From: Desulfurobacterium thermolithotrophum DSM 11699
Lineage (GTDB): Bacteria; Aquificota; Aquificia; Desulfurobacteriales; Desulfurobacteriaceae
Direction of reading: 5' to 3'
DNA: 64,000 nucleotides
NCBI RefSeq assembly: GCF_000191045.1
Contig: NC_015185.1
Coordinates: forward strand, 564,501-628,500
Below, in pieces: positions 49,905 to 59,639 of the stretch (its first letter is position 1; each line of letters begins with the position of its first letter). A program made the translations under genes and the position numbers. Under the pieces are notes generated by a model. That model searched no databases. It saw only the letters and a program-made list of their open reading frames with translations, and had not been told where the DNA came from.

Positions 49905-50555
49905 ATGCTAAAAAGGATCAAAGAAGATATAAAAGTAGTCTTTGAAAGAGATCCTGCTGCAAGGAGTATAGTAGAAGTACTTTTATGCTATCCTGGTCTT
50001 CATGCTGTTTGGCTTCATAGAATCGCTCATTGGCTATGGAATCATAATTTAAGGCTACTAGCAAGGCTAGTTTCTCACTTTTCTAGATGGTTAACAGGAA
50101 TAGAAATACATCCAGGAGCAAAAATAGGAAGAAGATTTTTCATTGATCACGGAATGGGAGTAGTAATAGGAGAAACGACAGAAATAGGAGATGACGTTAC
50201 AATTTATCATCAAGTTACGCTTGGAGGAACCAGCACTAAAAAAGGGAAAAGACACCCAACTATAGGAAACAACGTAGTTATCGGTGCAGGAGCAAAAGTA
50301 CTTGGTCCTGTTAAAATAGGTGATAACTGTAAGATAGGAGCAAATTCAGTTGTAGTTAAAGACGTTCCTCCAAATTCAACTGTTGTAGGAATTCCAGGCA
50401 AAGTAATAAGGAGAAATGGAATTAAACCCACAAAAATTGATCTTGAACATGGAAAACTTCCAGATCCAGTTACAGAATCTCTTAAACAAATGCTTGATAT
50501 TATTCATGATTTAGAATTGGAAGTAAAATCTTTAAGGAAAGAACTGAAAGGATGA
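49905..50555 (+). CDS. cysE: Serine O-acetyltransferase
   Basis: Acetylates serine as the first step of cysteine synthesis. The 216-residue short form has an N-terminal helical part ([20 protein letters not shown]), then hexapeptide repeats with [20 protein letters not shown] containing catalytic His, and [18 protein letters not shown], ending with VVGIPGKVI. Length fits the EpsC/short CysE group. ATGA overlap with the SPOR gene. Confidence 0.95.
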   Translation: MLKRIKEDIKVVFERDPAARSIVEVLLCYPGLHAVWLHRIAHWLWNHNLRLLARLVSHFSRWLTGIEIHPGAKIGRRFFIDHGMGVVIGETTEIGDDVTIYHQVTLGGTSTKKGKRHPTIGNNVVIGAGAKVLGPVKIGDNCKIGANSVVVKDVPPNSTVVGIPGKVIRRNGIKPTKIDLEHGKLPDPVTESLKQMLDIIHDLELEVKSLRKELKG

Positions 50556-51571
50556 TACGGGCAATATTGGGGATTTTTTTTCTCTTTATACCTTTTTTCT
50601 CTTTAGCTTCTTCTCTTCCGTGGGAAGGTAAACGTGTTTATACAATCCAAGTTGGTTCGTTTATAGACAAGGAAAAAGCAGAAGAAAGAGTAAAAAAAGT
50701 AGAAAATCTACCTTATGCCAGAATTAGCTATAGAAATGGTAGATATAAAGTTAGAGTAGGTTTCTTTAAAAGCAGTAAAGAGGCAGAAGCTTTTATTAGG
50801 AAATTTAATTTAAGAGAAAAAATTAAGGATTTTTATATTACAAGAATTAGATTTTCATCTAAAGGAGTAAATTTCCTTTCTAAAGGGGCATCTCAAACTG
50901 TTACTAATCATAAAACTTTTTCAAAAAAAGGAGAAATTAAAAATAATAGTTTAAAAGAAAAAAAACACTCTAAAGAAAATAAAAGTACAAAAATTGCTGT
51001 AGCTAATGTCTCTACTGAAACTAAAGTAGTAGAAACTAAAAAAGAAAAAGATTTAACAACGGAAAAAGACAATTTTGAAAAAAATAAGTCAGTCTTCGAA
51101 AAAGAAGATTTCACAGAATCTAAAGTGAAACTTTCTGAAATTACAGCAAAGGACATAAAAGATGGAAAAAAAGATAGGAAAAACTTCTTCGTTAAGTTAT
51201 TCCTTATAGCTTTTTTGTTAATTTTGATTATTTTCTTTATTCTGAGTAAATTAGCAACTAAATTAATGTACAAAAAAGAAAAAAATAACAGTATTAATTT
51301 TCAATTACTTATCTCTAAACTCTTAAAGGAAGAAAACTATGAAAAAATAATAGATGTAGCGGTGCCTTACTTGATTAAAAATCCTCATGATACTTTTGTA
51401 AAAAAAGCTGTTGCCGAAAGTTTTGAAAAGATAGGAAGATATTTAGAGGCTGCTGCTATTTATTCTGAATTGTCTAAAGATTTAGAAGAGAAAGAACTCA
51501 AAGTTCTAGCTCAAGAATTTGAGAGAAAATCAGAAGAAGTTTTAAAAAAAGAGTTTAAAGGGAGGAAATAA
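50552..51571 (+). CDS. SPOR-domain membrane protein with TPR-like tail
   Basis: A 339-residue protein. A hydrophobic N-terminal signal or anchor (residues 4-22) precedes a SPOR domain at about 27-98 ([20 protein letters not shown] and [20 protein letters not shown]), which binds denuded peptidoglycan. Next come a Lys/Glu/Ser-rich disordered region (100-215), a membrane helix ([19 protein letters not shown], about 222-240) and a cytoplasmic tail of helical pairs resembling a TPR unit. The SPOR part should be periplasmic and the tail cytoplasmic. Role in division or envelope is inferred from SPOR only. Confidence 0.82.
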   Translation: MIRAILGIFFLFIPFFSLASSLPWEGKRVYTIQVGSFIDKEKAEERVKKVENLPYARISYRNGRYKVRVGFFKSSKEAEAFIRKFNLREKIKDFYITRIRFSSKGVNFLSKGASQTVTNHKTFSKKGEIKNNSLKEKKHSKENKSTKIAVANVSTETKVVETKKEKDLTTEKDNFEKNKSVFEKEDFTESKVKLSEITAKDIKDGKKDRKNFFVKLFLIAFLLILIIFFILSKLATKLMYKKEKNNSINFQLLISKLLKEENYEKIIDVAVPYLIKNPHDTFVKKAVAESFEKIGRYLEAAAIYSELSKDLEEKELKVLAQEFERKSEEVLKKEFKGRK

Positions 51572-51579
51572 TCCTCCCT
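51559..51579. terminator. Terminator between the SPOR gene and ilvC
   Basis: Perfect 8-bp inverted repeat AGGGAGGA / TCCTCCCT with loop AATAA, overlapping the SPOR gene stop codon and ending 10 bases before the convergent ilvC stop. Suitable for both directions. Confidence 0.65.
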
Positions 51580-51589
51580 ACTAATATAC

Positions 51590-52624
<1,035 letters not shown>

Positions 52625-53146
52625 TCACTTTTCGTCAAAAGTGTCTCCTTGCAGAGCTCTTACCATAGCCACTCTACCTGTTCTTGCCATTTCTCTAATT
52701 CCAAGAGGTTTTATAAGTTCTAAAAATGCATCTATCTGTTCCTCATCTCCAGTTAACTCGACAGTGTAAGTATCCTGAGATAAGTCAACTATTTGAGCTC
52801 CAAAAATATCTACAAGTCTCTTTACTTCTTCTTTCTTCTCATTAGAGTCAACGTTTATTCTTACTATCAAGAGCTCTCTATCTAACTTCTTTTTATCTGT
52901 TAAATCTCTTACTTTAAAAACATCTATTATTCTTCGAAGTTGCTTAACTATCTGTTCAATAGTGTGTTCATCTCCTTTTGCAACCATGGTTATTCTAGAT
53001 ATAGTCGGGTCTTCTGTACGACCGACATTTAGACTTTCTATATTGTAACCTCTTGAGCTAAAGAGCTCAATTATTCTTGCAAGAGCTCCAGGCTGATTTT
53101 CCACCAAAACGCTTATCACATGTTTTCTGTGAAGTGGCCTTTCCAT
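52625..53146 (-). CDS. ilvN: Acetolactate synthase small subunit
   Basis: Regulatory subunit giving valine feedback to IlvB. The 173-residue protein has an N-terminal ACT domain (HVISVLVENQPGALARIIELFSSRG) and the second ACT-like half (LIVRINVDSNEKKEEVKRLV onward), the normal two-domain ilvH/ilvN length. It starts 9 bases after ilvB. Confidence 0.95.
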   Translation of the reverse strand: MERPLHRKHVISVLVENQPGALARIIELFSSRGYNIESLNVGRTEDPTISRITMVAKGDEHTIEQIVKQLRRIIDVFKVRDLTDKKKLDRELLIVRINVDSNEKKEEVKRLVDIFGAQIVDLSQDTYTVELTGDEEQIDAFLELIKPLGIREMARTGRVAMVRALQGDTFDEK

Positions 53147-53155
53147 AACTGCCTC

Positions 53156-54895
53156 TCAGATTGCCTTTTTAATTTTCTTTTTACCATACTTTGGAAGTAT
53201 CATCTCGTGGAGAACTCCTCCTGGAGGAACCATTGGAAATACATCTTCTTCTCTATCAACAACAAAATCTATTACGACAGGTCTATTGTTAATTGTCATT
53301 GCTTCCTTTAAAGCTTTCTCCACATCCTCGGGTTTTTCTACCCTAATTCCAACTCCACCCATTGCTTCAACAAGTTTCACAAAGTCTGGCTGAACATCAA
53401 GGTGAACCTGAGAATAGTTTTTATCATAAAAGATTCCCTGCCACTGCCGGACCATTCCTAAAAATCCATTGTTTATTATGGCAACCTTTATTGGAATGCT
53501 GTACTGAACGGCAGTAACTATCTCCTGCATGTTCATCTGAAAGCTTCCATCGCCTGAGATACAAAATACAGTTTTATCAGGTCTTCCTACTTTTGCTCCA
53601 ACTGCAGCAGGAACACCAAATCCCATTGTTCCAAGTCCACCAGAAGTTACAAGCTGTCTTGGAAATCTGAACTTATAGTACTGAGCAACCCACATTTGAT
53701 GCTGTCCGACATCTGTAGTGATTATTGCATCTCCTTTGGTAACTTCACATAGTTTCTCTATTACAAATTGAGGTTTTATAACCCTATCGCTTGGTTCGTA
53801 GTAAAGAGGATATCTCTCAGCCCAACTTTTTACTTTCATTAACCACTTTTCACGGGAAAGTAAAAACTCTTTATTTTTAGAAACTTGTTTTTCAACTTCA
53901 GGAAGGAGCTCCTCCATAACAAGCTTAGCATCACCAACAATAGGAATGTCCACAGGCTTGTTCTTTCCTATCTCTGCACTATCAACATCTATATGAATAA
54001 CTTTTGCATTTGGAGCAAACTCTGAAAGCTTTCCAGTAACCCTATCGTCAAATCTTGCCCCAATAGCTATAAGAAGATCACAATCGGTTACTGCCATATT
54101 TGCTGCATACGTTCCATGCATTCCAAGCATTCCAAAGAAGTAAGGGTGATTTCCTGGAACGGCAGTAAGTCCCATCAAGGTTGCAACCATTGGAATATTT
54201 GCAACTTCGGCCATTTTCACAACTAACTCAGAAGCTCCCGAAGAAACAACTCCTCCTCCTATGTAAAGGACAGGCCTTTCTGCCGAGGCTATTGCCTTAG
54301 CTGCTCTCTTTATCTGTCCTGGATGACCTTTCAAAACGGGTTTATAACTTCTTATTTGCACTGGAGATTTATACTCTTCTTCAAAGAAATCTGTAAGTTC
54401 TCTTGTTACATCCTTTGGAAGATCAACTAAAACAACTCCTGGACGCCCAGTCCTTGCTATATGAAATGCCTTCTTGATTGTATCTGCTAAATCCCTAACG
54501 TCTTTTACAAGGAAGTTATGCTTAGTGATTGGTCTTGTGATTCCAACCGTATCTACTTCTTGAAAAGCGTCGTTCCCTATCATATAAGTAGGAACATTTC
54601 CAGTAAAGGCAACAATAGGAACAGAGTCAATCTGAGCCGTTGCAAGACCTGTAACAAGGTTTGTAGCTCCTGGCCCAGAAGTGGCAAAACAGACTCCTAC
54701 TTTTCCTGTTACTCTTGCATAACCATCAGCAGCATGAGCGGCTCCTTGCTCATGTCTTGTCAGATAGTGTTTAAGAGAAGAAAAAGGTAGTCTATCGTAA
54801 ATATCAAGAACAGCTCCACCTGGATATCCAAATATCTCTTCTACTCCTTCAAGTCTTAAGGCTTCAAGAAGAATCTCTGCACCTGAAAGTTTCAT
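53156..54895 (-). CDS. ilvB: Acetolactate synthase large subunit
   Basis: Thiamine-diphosphate enzyme condensing pyruvate. The 579-residue protein has [13 protein letters not shown] near 22, the catalytic Glu region [17 protein letters not shown] near 48, and the ThDP-binding [16 protein letters not shown] near 440. ATG 54895 is chosen for its AAGGAGG ribosome site; the frame open to 54934 lies in the leader. The 90-base gap to the divergent pabB-like gene shows no leader peptide or obvious attenuator. Confidence 0.96.
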   Translation of the reverse strand: MKLSGAEILLEALRLEGVEEIFGYPGGAVLDIYDRLPFSSLKHYLTRHEQGAAHAADGYARVTGKVGVCFATSGPGATNLVTGLATAQIDSVPIVAFTGNVPTYMIGNDAFQEVDTVGITRPITKHNFLVKDVRDLADTIKKAFHIARTGRPGVVLVDLPKDVTRELTDFFEEEYKSPVQIRSYKPVLKGHPGQIKRAAKAIASAERPVLYIGGGVVSSGASELVVKMAEVANIPMVATLMGLTAVPGNHPYFFGMLGMHGTYAANMAVTDCDLLIAIGARFDDRVTGKLSEFAPNAKVIHIDVDSAEIGKNKPVDIPIVGDAKLVMEELLPEVEKQVSKNKEFLLSREKWLMKVKSWAERYPLYYEPSDRVIKPQFVIEKLCEVTKGDAIITTDVGQHQMWVAQYYKFRFPRQLVTSGGLGTMGFGVPAAVGAKVGRPDKTVFCISGDGSFQMNMQEIVTAVQYSIPIKVAIINNGFLGMVRQWQGIFYDKNYSQVHLDVQPDFVKLVEAMGGVGIRVEKPEDVEKALKEAMTINNRPVVIDFVVDREEDVFPMVPPGGVLHEMILPKYGKKKIKKAI

Positions 54896-54985
54896 TAGTG
54901 CCTCCTTACAGCTTGTAAGTGAAAATAATAGCACAATTGCTCTAACCTATATATATTTTTCTCAAAAACTTTTGGAGGAATTTGT

Positions 54986-56266
54986 TTGAAGATAAAGAGA
55001 CTTTCTTTTGTACCTCCTTATGAAGCTTTTAAATTTTTAGTGAAAAGGGGTTATCCTATTAAGTTATTCTTAGATTCAGCATCTGTAAATAGTAAAACAG
55101 GCAGATATTCAGTAATTGCAATTGGAATAAAGGAAGAACTAAGTATAAAGAACGATTTAGAAGGTTTTAATAAGCTAAGGGAGTTTCATAGAAACCTTTC
55201 AAAAAAGTTTATAGTTGATTTTCTTCCTTTCGGAATATATGGATACATATCCTATGATGCAAATAGATATATAGAGAATATAGAAAGTAAACAACTAGAT
55301 GATATTGGTCTTCCTGATATTTATTTTTTCTTACCAGAAATTACAATGATATTTGATAACCTAAAAGGGGAATTTTGGGTTATTTCGTTTTCTGAAATAC
55401 CGAAGATTTCAACAGAACCACTAATTTTTGGAGAATTTTCTGCTTCTATTATTGGATTTAATATGACAAAAAAATATTTTTTTGAATCTGTTGAAAAAAT
55501 TAAAAATTACATTTCTAAGGGTGATACGTTTCAAGTTAACTTTTCTCAGAGAATAGATATTTCTTTTAAAGGAGACTACGTAGCTCTTTATGATAGATTA
55601 AGAAAAATTAATCCATCTCCTTTTTCATTTTTCTTTGATTTTGGGGAATATAAAGCTGTTTCCTGTTCTCCTGAAAGGTTAATAAAAAGAGAAGGAAAAA
55701 GAGTTGAAACAAGACCTATCGCAGGAACAAGAAGAAGAGGTAGCAACAAAATTGAGGATCAAACCTTAGAACAAGAACTCTTTCTTTCAGAAAAGGAAAG
55801 AGCTGAGCATATTATGCTTGTTGATCTTGAAAGAAATGATTTAGGTAGAGTTTGTAAATATGGAACTGTTGAAGTTGATGAACTCATGGTAAAGGAGAAG
55901 TATTCTCACGTTATGCACATCGTTTCAAATGTTAAAGGAATAATTAAGGAAGGAATGGACAGTATAGATCTCATAAAGGCAGTTTTTCCAGGTGGAACAA
56001 TTACTGGAGCTCCAAAGGTAAGAACAATGGAAATAATAGCCGAACTTGAACCAACAAGACGTTCTCTTTACACAGGTTCTGTTGGTTATATAGGATTTAA
56101 CGATACAATGGATTTAAACATAGTTATTAGAACTCTTCTTTTTAGAGGAAAAATTGGATTCTTACAAGTAGGAGCTGGAATAGTTTGGGATTCAGAACCA
56201 GAAAAAGAATACGAAGAGACCCTTCACAAAGGAAAGGCCCTTCTAAAGAGCTTAAAAATAGTATAG
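54986..56266 (+). CDS. pabB: Chorismate-binding enzyme, aminodeoxychorismate synthase component I-like
   Basis: Amination of chorismate for folate or tryptophan. The 426-residue protein has [14 protein letters not shown] near 178 (PabB-like; TrpE usually has QVVLSQ), [21 protein letters not shown] near 250 and [22 protein letters not shown] near 338. The PabB-specific Lys in PIKGT is Ala here, as in TrpE and in some PabB enzymes. Start TTG 54986 with GGAGG upstream. No amidotransferase partner (pabA/trpG) or lyase gene is adjacent, so the assignment between PabB and TrpE is tentative. Confidence 0.8.
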   Translation: MKIKRLSFVPPYEAFKFLVKRGYPIKLFLDSASVNSKTGRYSVIAIGIKEELSIKNDLEGFNKLREFHRNLSKKFIVDFLPFGIYGYISYDANRYIENIESKQLDDIGLPDIYFFLPEITMIFDNLKGEFWVISFSEIPKISTEPLIFGEFSASIIGFNMTKKYFFESVEKIKNYISKGDTFQVNFSQRIDISFKGDYVALYDRLRKINPSPFSFFFDFGEYKAVSCSPERLIKREGKRVETRPIAGTRRRGSNKIEDQTLEQELFLSEKERAEHIMLVDLERNDLGRVCKYGTVEVDELMVKEKYSHVMHIVSNVKGIIKEGMDSIDLIKAVFPGGTITGAPKVRTMEIIAELEPTRRSLYTGSVGYIGFNDTMDLNIVIRTLLFRGKIGFLQVGAGIVWDSEPEKEYEETLHKGKALLKSLKIV

Positions 56267-56488
56267 TTATTCTTCCTTTTCTTCTTCCTTCTTTGGAGTT
56301 TCTAACATCTGAGCCAATTCAGAGATAGTAGTGTTTTCTAATTTTTCTTCAATAATTAATCTTATAAGTTTGTTCATTTTTTGCTCATTATTTCCTGCAA
56401 TTCCGTAAAGAATGAAATAAAGTTTTTTTGGAAGTGAAAGCTTTACGGTTTTATGAGCTCTTTTTCCAGGTTTTCTTCCACGTGCCAT
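56267..56488 (-). CDS. Small ribbon-helix-helix-like protein
   Basis: From ATG 56488, which has a GGAGGGG ribosome site, the product is 73 residues: a basic MARGRKPGKRAHKTVKLSLP strand region, a helix pair (KKLYFILYGIAGNNEQKMNK, LIRLIIEEKL) and an acidic tail EEEKEE. This is the shape of a ribbon-helix-helix DNA-binding protein, though not close to a named family. It directly follows kdsD on the minus strand and its stop abuts the pabB-like stop with no spacer. Confidence 0.65.
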   Translation of the reverse strand: MARGRKPGKRAHKTVKLSLPKKLYFILYGIAGNNEQKMNKLIRLIIEEKLENTTISELAQMLETPKKEEEKEE

Positions 56489-56546
56489 TTTCCCCTCCAA
56501 AATTTCATAAATTCTATTAATAGATTTTATCACAAAAATTTAAGGA

Positions 56547-57500
56547 TTAACTTATTCTCCTTCCTAAGATGTCGTGCATGTGAATAATTCCTACGATTTT
56601 TTTATCGTTTTTAACAACAGGAAGAACAGTAATTTTGTACTTTTCCATAAGCTCTATTGCTTTTTCAGCAAAAACTTCTCCTGAAATTGTTTTTGGATTT
56701 TTAGTCATTAATTCACAAGCTTTCATATTAAAATCAATTTGTTTTTCAAAAGCCCTTCTTAAGTCTCCGTCAGTGATTATTCCAATAAGTCTTCCATTTT
56801 TTGCAACTAATGTAGCTCCAAGTTTTTTTGACGATATTTCATAAATGATTTCTTTTAAAGAAGTTTCAGGAGAAACTATTGGAACGGAATCCCCTTTTCT
56901 CATAATATCCTTAACCTTAGCTAATCTTATTCCTAACTTTCCACCAGGATGAAATCTTGCAAAATCTTCGCTTTTAAACTTTTTTAGTTTCATTAGTGCT
57001 ACCGAAATAGCATCACCTAAAGCTAAAGTTGTAGTTGTTGAAGTTGTAGGTGCTAGGCCAAGTGGACAGGCTTCTTTTTTAACATGAAGAAGAAGTGTTA
57101 CATCTGAAAGTTTTGCAAGAGACGATTCAGGATTATTTGTTATTGCAATTATAGGAATTCCAAAACTTTTTATTATTGGAATAATATTTAAAAGTTCAGC
57201 AGTTTCTCCACTATTTGAAATAGCTATAACAGTATCATCTCCTTTAATCATGCCAAGATCACCATGAGCAGCATCGGCTGGATGAAGAAAAAATGCAGGA
57301 GTTCCTGTGCTTGAAAGGGTAGCTGCTATTTTCTTACAGATTAATCCTGATTTGCCAATTCCAGTAAGAACAACTCTACCTTTAGTCTTATAGAGTATGT
57401 CAATTGCTTTTTCAAAATTTTCATCAAGATGCTCTGCTAAATTTTTCAAAGCTTTTGCTTCTTGAAGAATTGTCTCTTTTCCTATGTTTAGAGTTTTCAA
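56547..57500 (-). CDS. kdsD: D-arabinose 5-phosphate isomerase
   Basis: Supplies arabinose 5-phosphate for KDO of lipopolysaccharide. The 317-residue protein has an N-terminal SIS domain (VVLTGIGKSGLICKKIAATL near 45, FLHPADAAHGDLGMI, AISNSGETAELLNII) and two CBS domains (about 200-317, each ending in GIITDGDLRR or GIIHMHD). Start TTG 57500 is fixed by GGAGG 7 bases upstream, inside the M48 protease gene, overlapping it by 77 bases. A longer frame from 57542 would add 14 unlikely residues. Confidence 0.92.
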   Translation of the reverse strand: MKTLNIGKETILQEAKALKNLAEHLDENFEKAIDILYKTKGRVVLTGIGKSGLICKKIAATLSSTGTPAFFLHPADAAHGDLGMIKGDDTVIAISNSGETAELLNIIPIIKSFGIPIIAITNNPESSLAKLSDVTLLLHVKKEACPLGLAPTTSTTTTLALGDAISVALMKLKKFKSEDFARFHPGGKLGIRLAKVKDIMRKGDSVPIVSPETSLKEIIYEISSKKLGATLVAKNGRLIGIITDGDLRRAFEKQIDFNMKACELMTKNPKTISGEVFAEKAIELMEKYKITVLPVVKNDKKIVGIIHMHDILGRRIS

Positions 57501-58314
57501 TCTTAAGCCTCCGAAGAACATTATCTTTATAGCGATCTTCATAAAAAGGATTTTTAAGCCACTCCCTTGGAAAATTGGATATCCAGCGGTTTAAATTCAC
57601 TATTCTCTTTTGGTTGGTTGGATGATCCATAAAGAGCTCTGTAACTCCAGAGGGTTTAAACTTCATAAGAGAATCAAGAATCTTTATAGTTTCAACAGAA
57701 GCAACTGGATTCCAGCCAGCTTTTCCTGTATAGTAAGCTCCCATAGCATCAGCCTCTAACTCTTCCTTTCTCGTATAACCATTTACCACTAAGGAATAAA
57801 GAACTTTAATAACTTCCTTTTCTGCCGGACCTAAATTTTTACCACCAAGAGTTAAAGAAAGGAGAAAATTAATTCCGTAAATTAACTGAAGTCTTCTTAT
57901 TGCATGTCTTCCAACTACATGTCCTGTTTCATGTGCAAGAACAAAAGCAAGCTGTGCTTCATTCTTTAGAGCTTTTAATAAACCTGTATATACATATATC
58001 CATCCACCAGGAAGAGCAAAGGCATTTAATTCATCTGATTCAATAACTTTATACTTATAGGTAATATCACGTCTACCACAAACAGCTGCTATTTTTTTTC
58101 CAATAGAAGCAACATATTCATTTATAACAGGATCTTTACATAGTTTCTCTCTTTTTTCTATTTCTTTAGCTAACTGTCTTCCTAAGGCAACTTCTTGAGA
58201 TGTAGGAATAAAAATTAAAGAAGTTTCTCCAAAAGGAGAAGTTCTAACTACTCCACATCCGGTTACAAGAAAAATCAGTACCACCAGACAAATAAAAGCA
58301 TATCTTATCTTCAT
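57424..58314 (-). CDS. M48-family metalloprotease lipoprotein
   Basis: A zinc protease of the envelope quality-control type (BepA/LoiP/YfgC-like). The 296-residue protein has a signal peptide with lipobox LVTGC near 20, the HExxH site VLAHETGHVVGRHAIR near 127, and a downstream metal-ligand Glu in KEELEADAMGAYY near 190. The C-terminal 40 residues (after about 257, RRLKIENSKHRKRDNSSR onward) are basic and overlap the kdsD start in another frame. Expected in the periplasm, anchored to the outer or inner membrane. Confidence 0.9.
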   Translation of the reverse strand: MKIRYAFICLVVLIFLVTGCGVVRTSPFGETSLIFIPTSQEVALGRQLAKEIEKREKLCKDPVINEYVASIGKKIAAVCGRRDITYKYKVIESDELNAFALPGGWIYVYTGLLKALKNEAQLAFVLAHETGHVVGRHAIRRLQLIYGINFLLSLTLGGKNLGPAEKEVIKVLYSLVVNGYTRKEELEADAMGAYYTGKAGWNPVASVETIKILDSLMKFKPSGVTELFMDHPTNQKRIVNLNRWISNFPREWLKNPFYEDRYKDNVLRRLKIENSKHRKRDNSSRSKSFEKFSRAS

Positions 58315-58340
58315 AGTAAAAATTCTATCATAGGAGATTA

Positions 58341-59636
58341 ATGGATCAGGAACTAAAACAAATTGGTAAATTAGCTCTTCAACTTAAGCTTACTCCAGGG
58401 CTTTTACTCAACTTAGAGCTTCTTCAACTTCCAATTTTAAAACTTGAAGAAGTAGTACTTAATGAATTAGAGGAAAATCCTCTTCTTGAAATGGAAGAAG
58501 AGACAAAAGAAAAAGATGAAAAAAATGAAGATATTTTTTCAGACTTTATCATAGAAGATGGAAATATTTATCTGTATGAGCCAAAAGAAGAAATGACATT
58601 AACCATTCCCACTTCTCCTTCTTTAAGGGATATCCTCCTTGAACAGGCACGTTTAGAGCTTAATCCTCAAGAATTTGAAATTGCTTTATACATTGTAGAT
58701 AATCTTGACCAGAAAGGATATTTAACGGTTTCTGAAGAGGAAATTGCAAGAAAATTATCTGTTTCTGCTGAAAAAGTAAAAAAGGTAAGAGAACAAGTAA
58801 AAAGATTTTCACCGGTAGGATGTGCTTCTTACACCTTAAGCGAAATATTTGCTGTTCAAATGGAAGAGCTCCAAATTTCTAAGAAATTTATAAAAGCTGT
58901 AGAAAAATTAGAATTACTAAAAAAAGGAAAACAGCGTTTTATGAAAGCAACAGGATTAACAGAAGATGAGTATCAAAAGTTTATAGAATGTTTAAAGCGT
59001 CTTGATCCAGAACCTGGAAACTTAGGAGAATTAAATACAATAATAACTCCAGATTTAAGAGTTTATCTAAAAAATGAACAATTAGTGGTAAAAGTTTTAT
59101 TCTTTAGACAATTTAACTTAAGAATTAACAATAGTTATCTGCGCTTTGCTACAACAGGAGAAATAAAAAAATATATAAGCGAAAAGTATCAAAGAGCTCT
59201 TGCTCTTAAAAAGGCAATTGAACAAAGGAATGAGACTTTAAAAAAAATTGGAGAAGTGGTTTTTAAAGTTCAAAGAGAATTTTTAAATGATGGGAAAACA
59301 CTTAAACCTTTAAGTTATCAAGAGGTTTCTGAGAAGCTTTCAATTCATGAATCAACTGTGAGTCGCGCTGTAAAAGATAAGTTTGTTGAAACTCCTTTCG
59401 GTATCTTTCCTTTTAGATTTTTCTTCCCTAAAAGTGTTTCGAGAGAATCAATAGACAAAATAAAAAGTCGGATTCGTGAGATAATTGAATCAGAAAACAA
59501 AAAGAAACCTTTGAGCGATAGTAAAATAGCTGAAATCCTGAAGAAAGAGGGAATTAAAATAGCTAGAAGAACGGTTGCAAAGTACAGGGAGGAAATGGGA
59601 ATACCTGGGGCTTTCCATAGAAGAGAAAAGGAGTAA
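58341..59636 (+). CDS. rpoN: RNA polymerase sigma-54 factor
   Basis: Alternative sigma factor needing AAA+ activators. The 431 residues have region I (KLALQLKLTPGLLLNLELLQ, then EELEENPLLEME, residues 8-50), a core-binding region, a helix-turn-helix (SYQEVSEKLSIHESTVSRAV near 335), and the RpoN box ARRTVAKYREEMGIP near 415. Shorter than the enterobacterial form mainly in the acidic region II. glnE follows after 3 bases. Sigma-54 activator genes are not in the window. Confidence 0.96.
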   Translation: MDQELKQIGKLALQLKLTPGLLLNLELLQLPILKLEEVVLNELEENPLLEMEEETKEKDEKNEDIFSDFIIEDGNIYLYEPKEEMTLTIPTSPSLRDILLEQARLELNPQEFEIALYIVDNLDQKGYLTVSEEEIARKLSVSAEKVKKVREQVKRFSPVGCASYTLSEIFAVQMEELQISKKFIKAVEKLELLKKGKQRFMKATGLTEDEYQKFIECLKRLDPEPGNLGELNTIITPDLRVYLKNEQLVVKVLFFRQFNLRINNSYLRFATTGEIKKYISEKYQRALALKKAIEQRNETLKKIGEVVFKVQREFLNDGKTLKPLSYQEVSEKLSIHESTVSRAVKDKFVETPFGIFPFRFFFPKSVSRESIDKIKSRIREIIESENKKKPLSDSKIAEILKKEGIKIARRTVAKYREEMGIPGAFHRREKE

Positions 59637-59639
59637 CTG

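Noticed and set aside
57501-57542. Longer N-terminus of kdsD
   Set aside because: The GGAGG ribosome site for TTG 57500 lies inside it and the added residues do not resemble the family.
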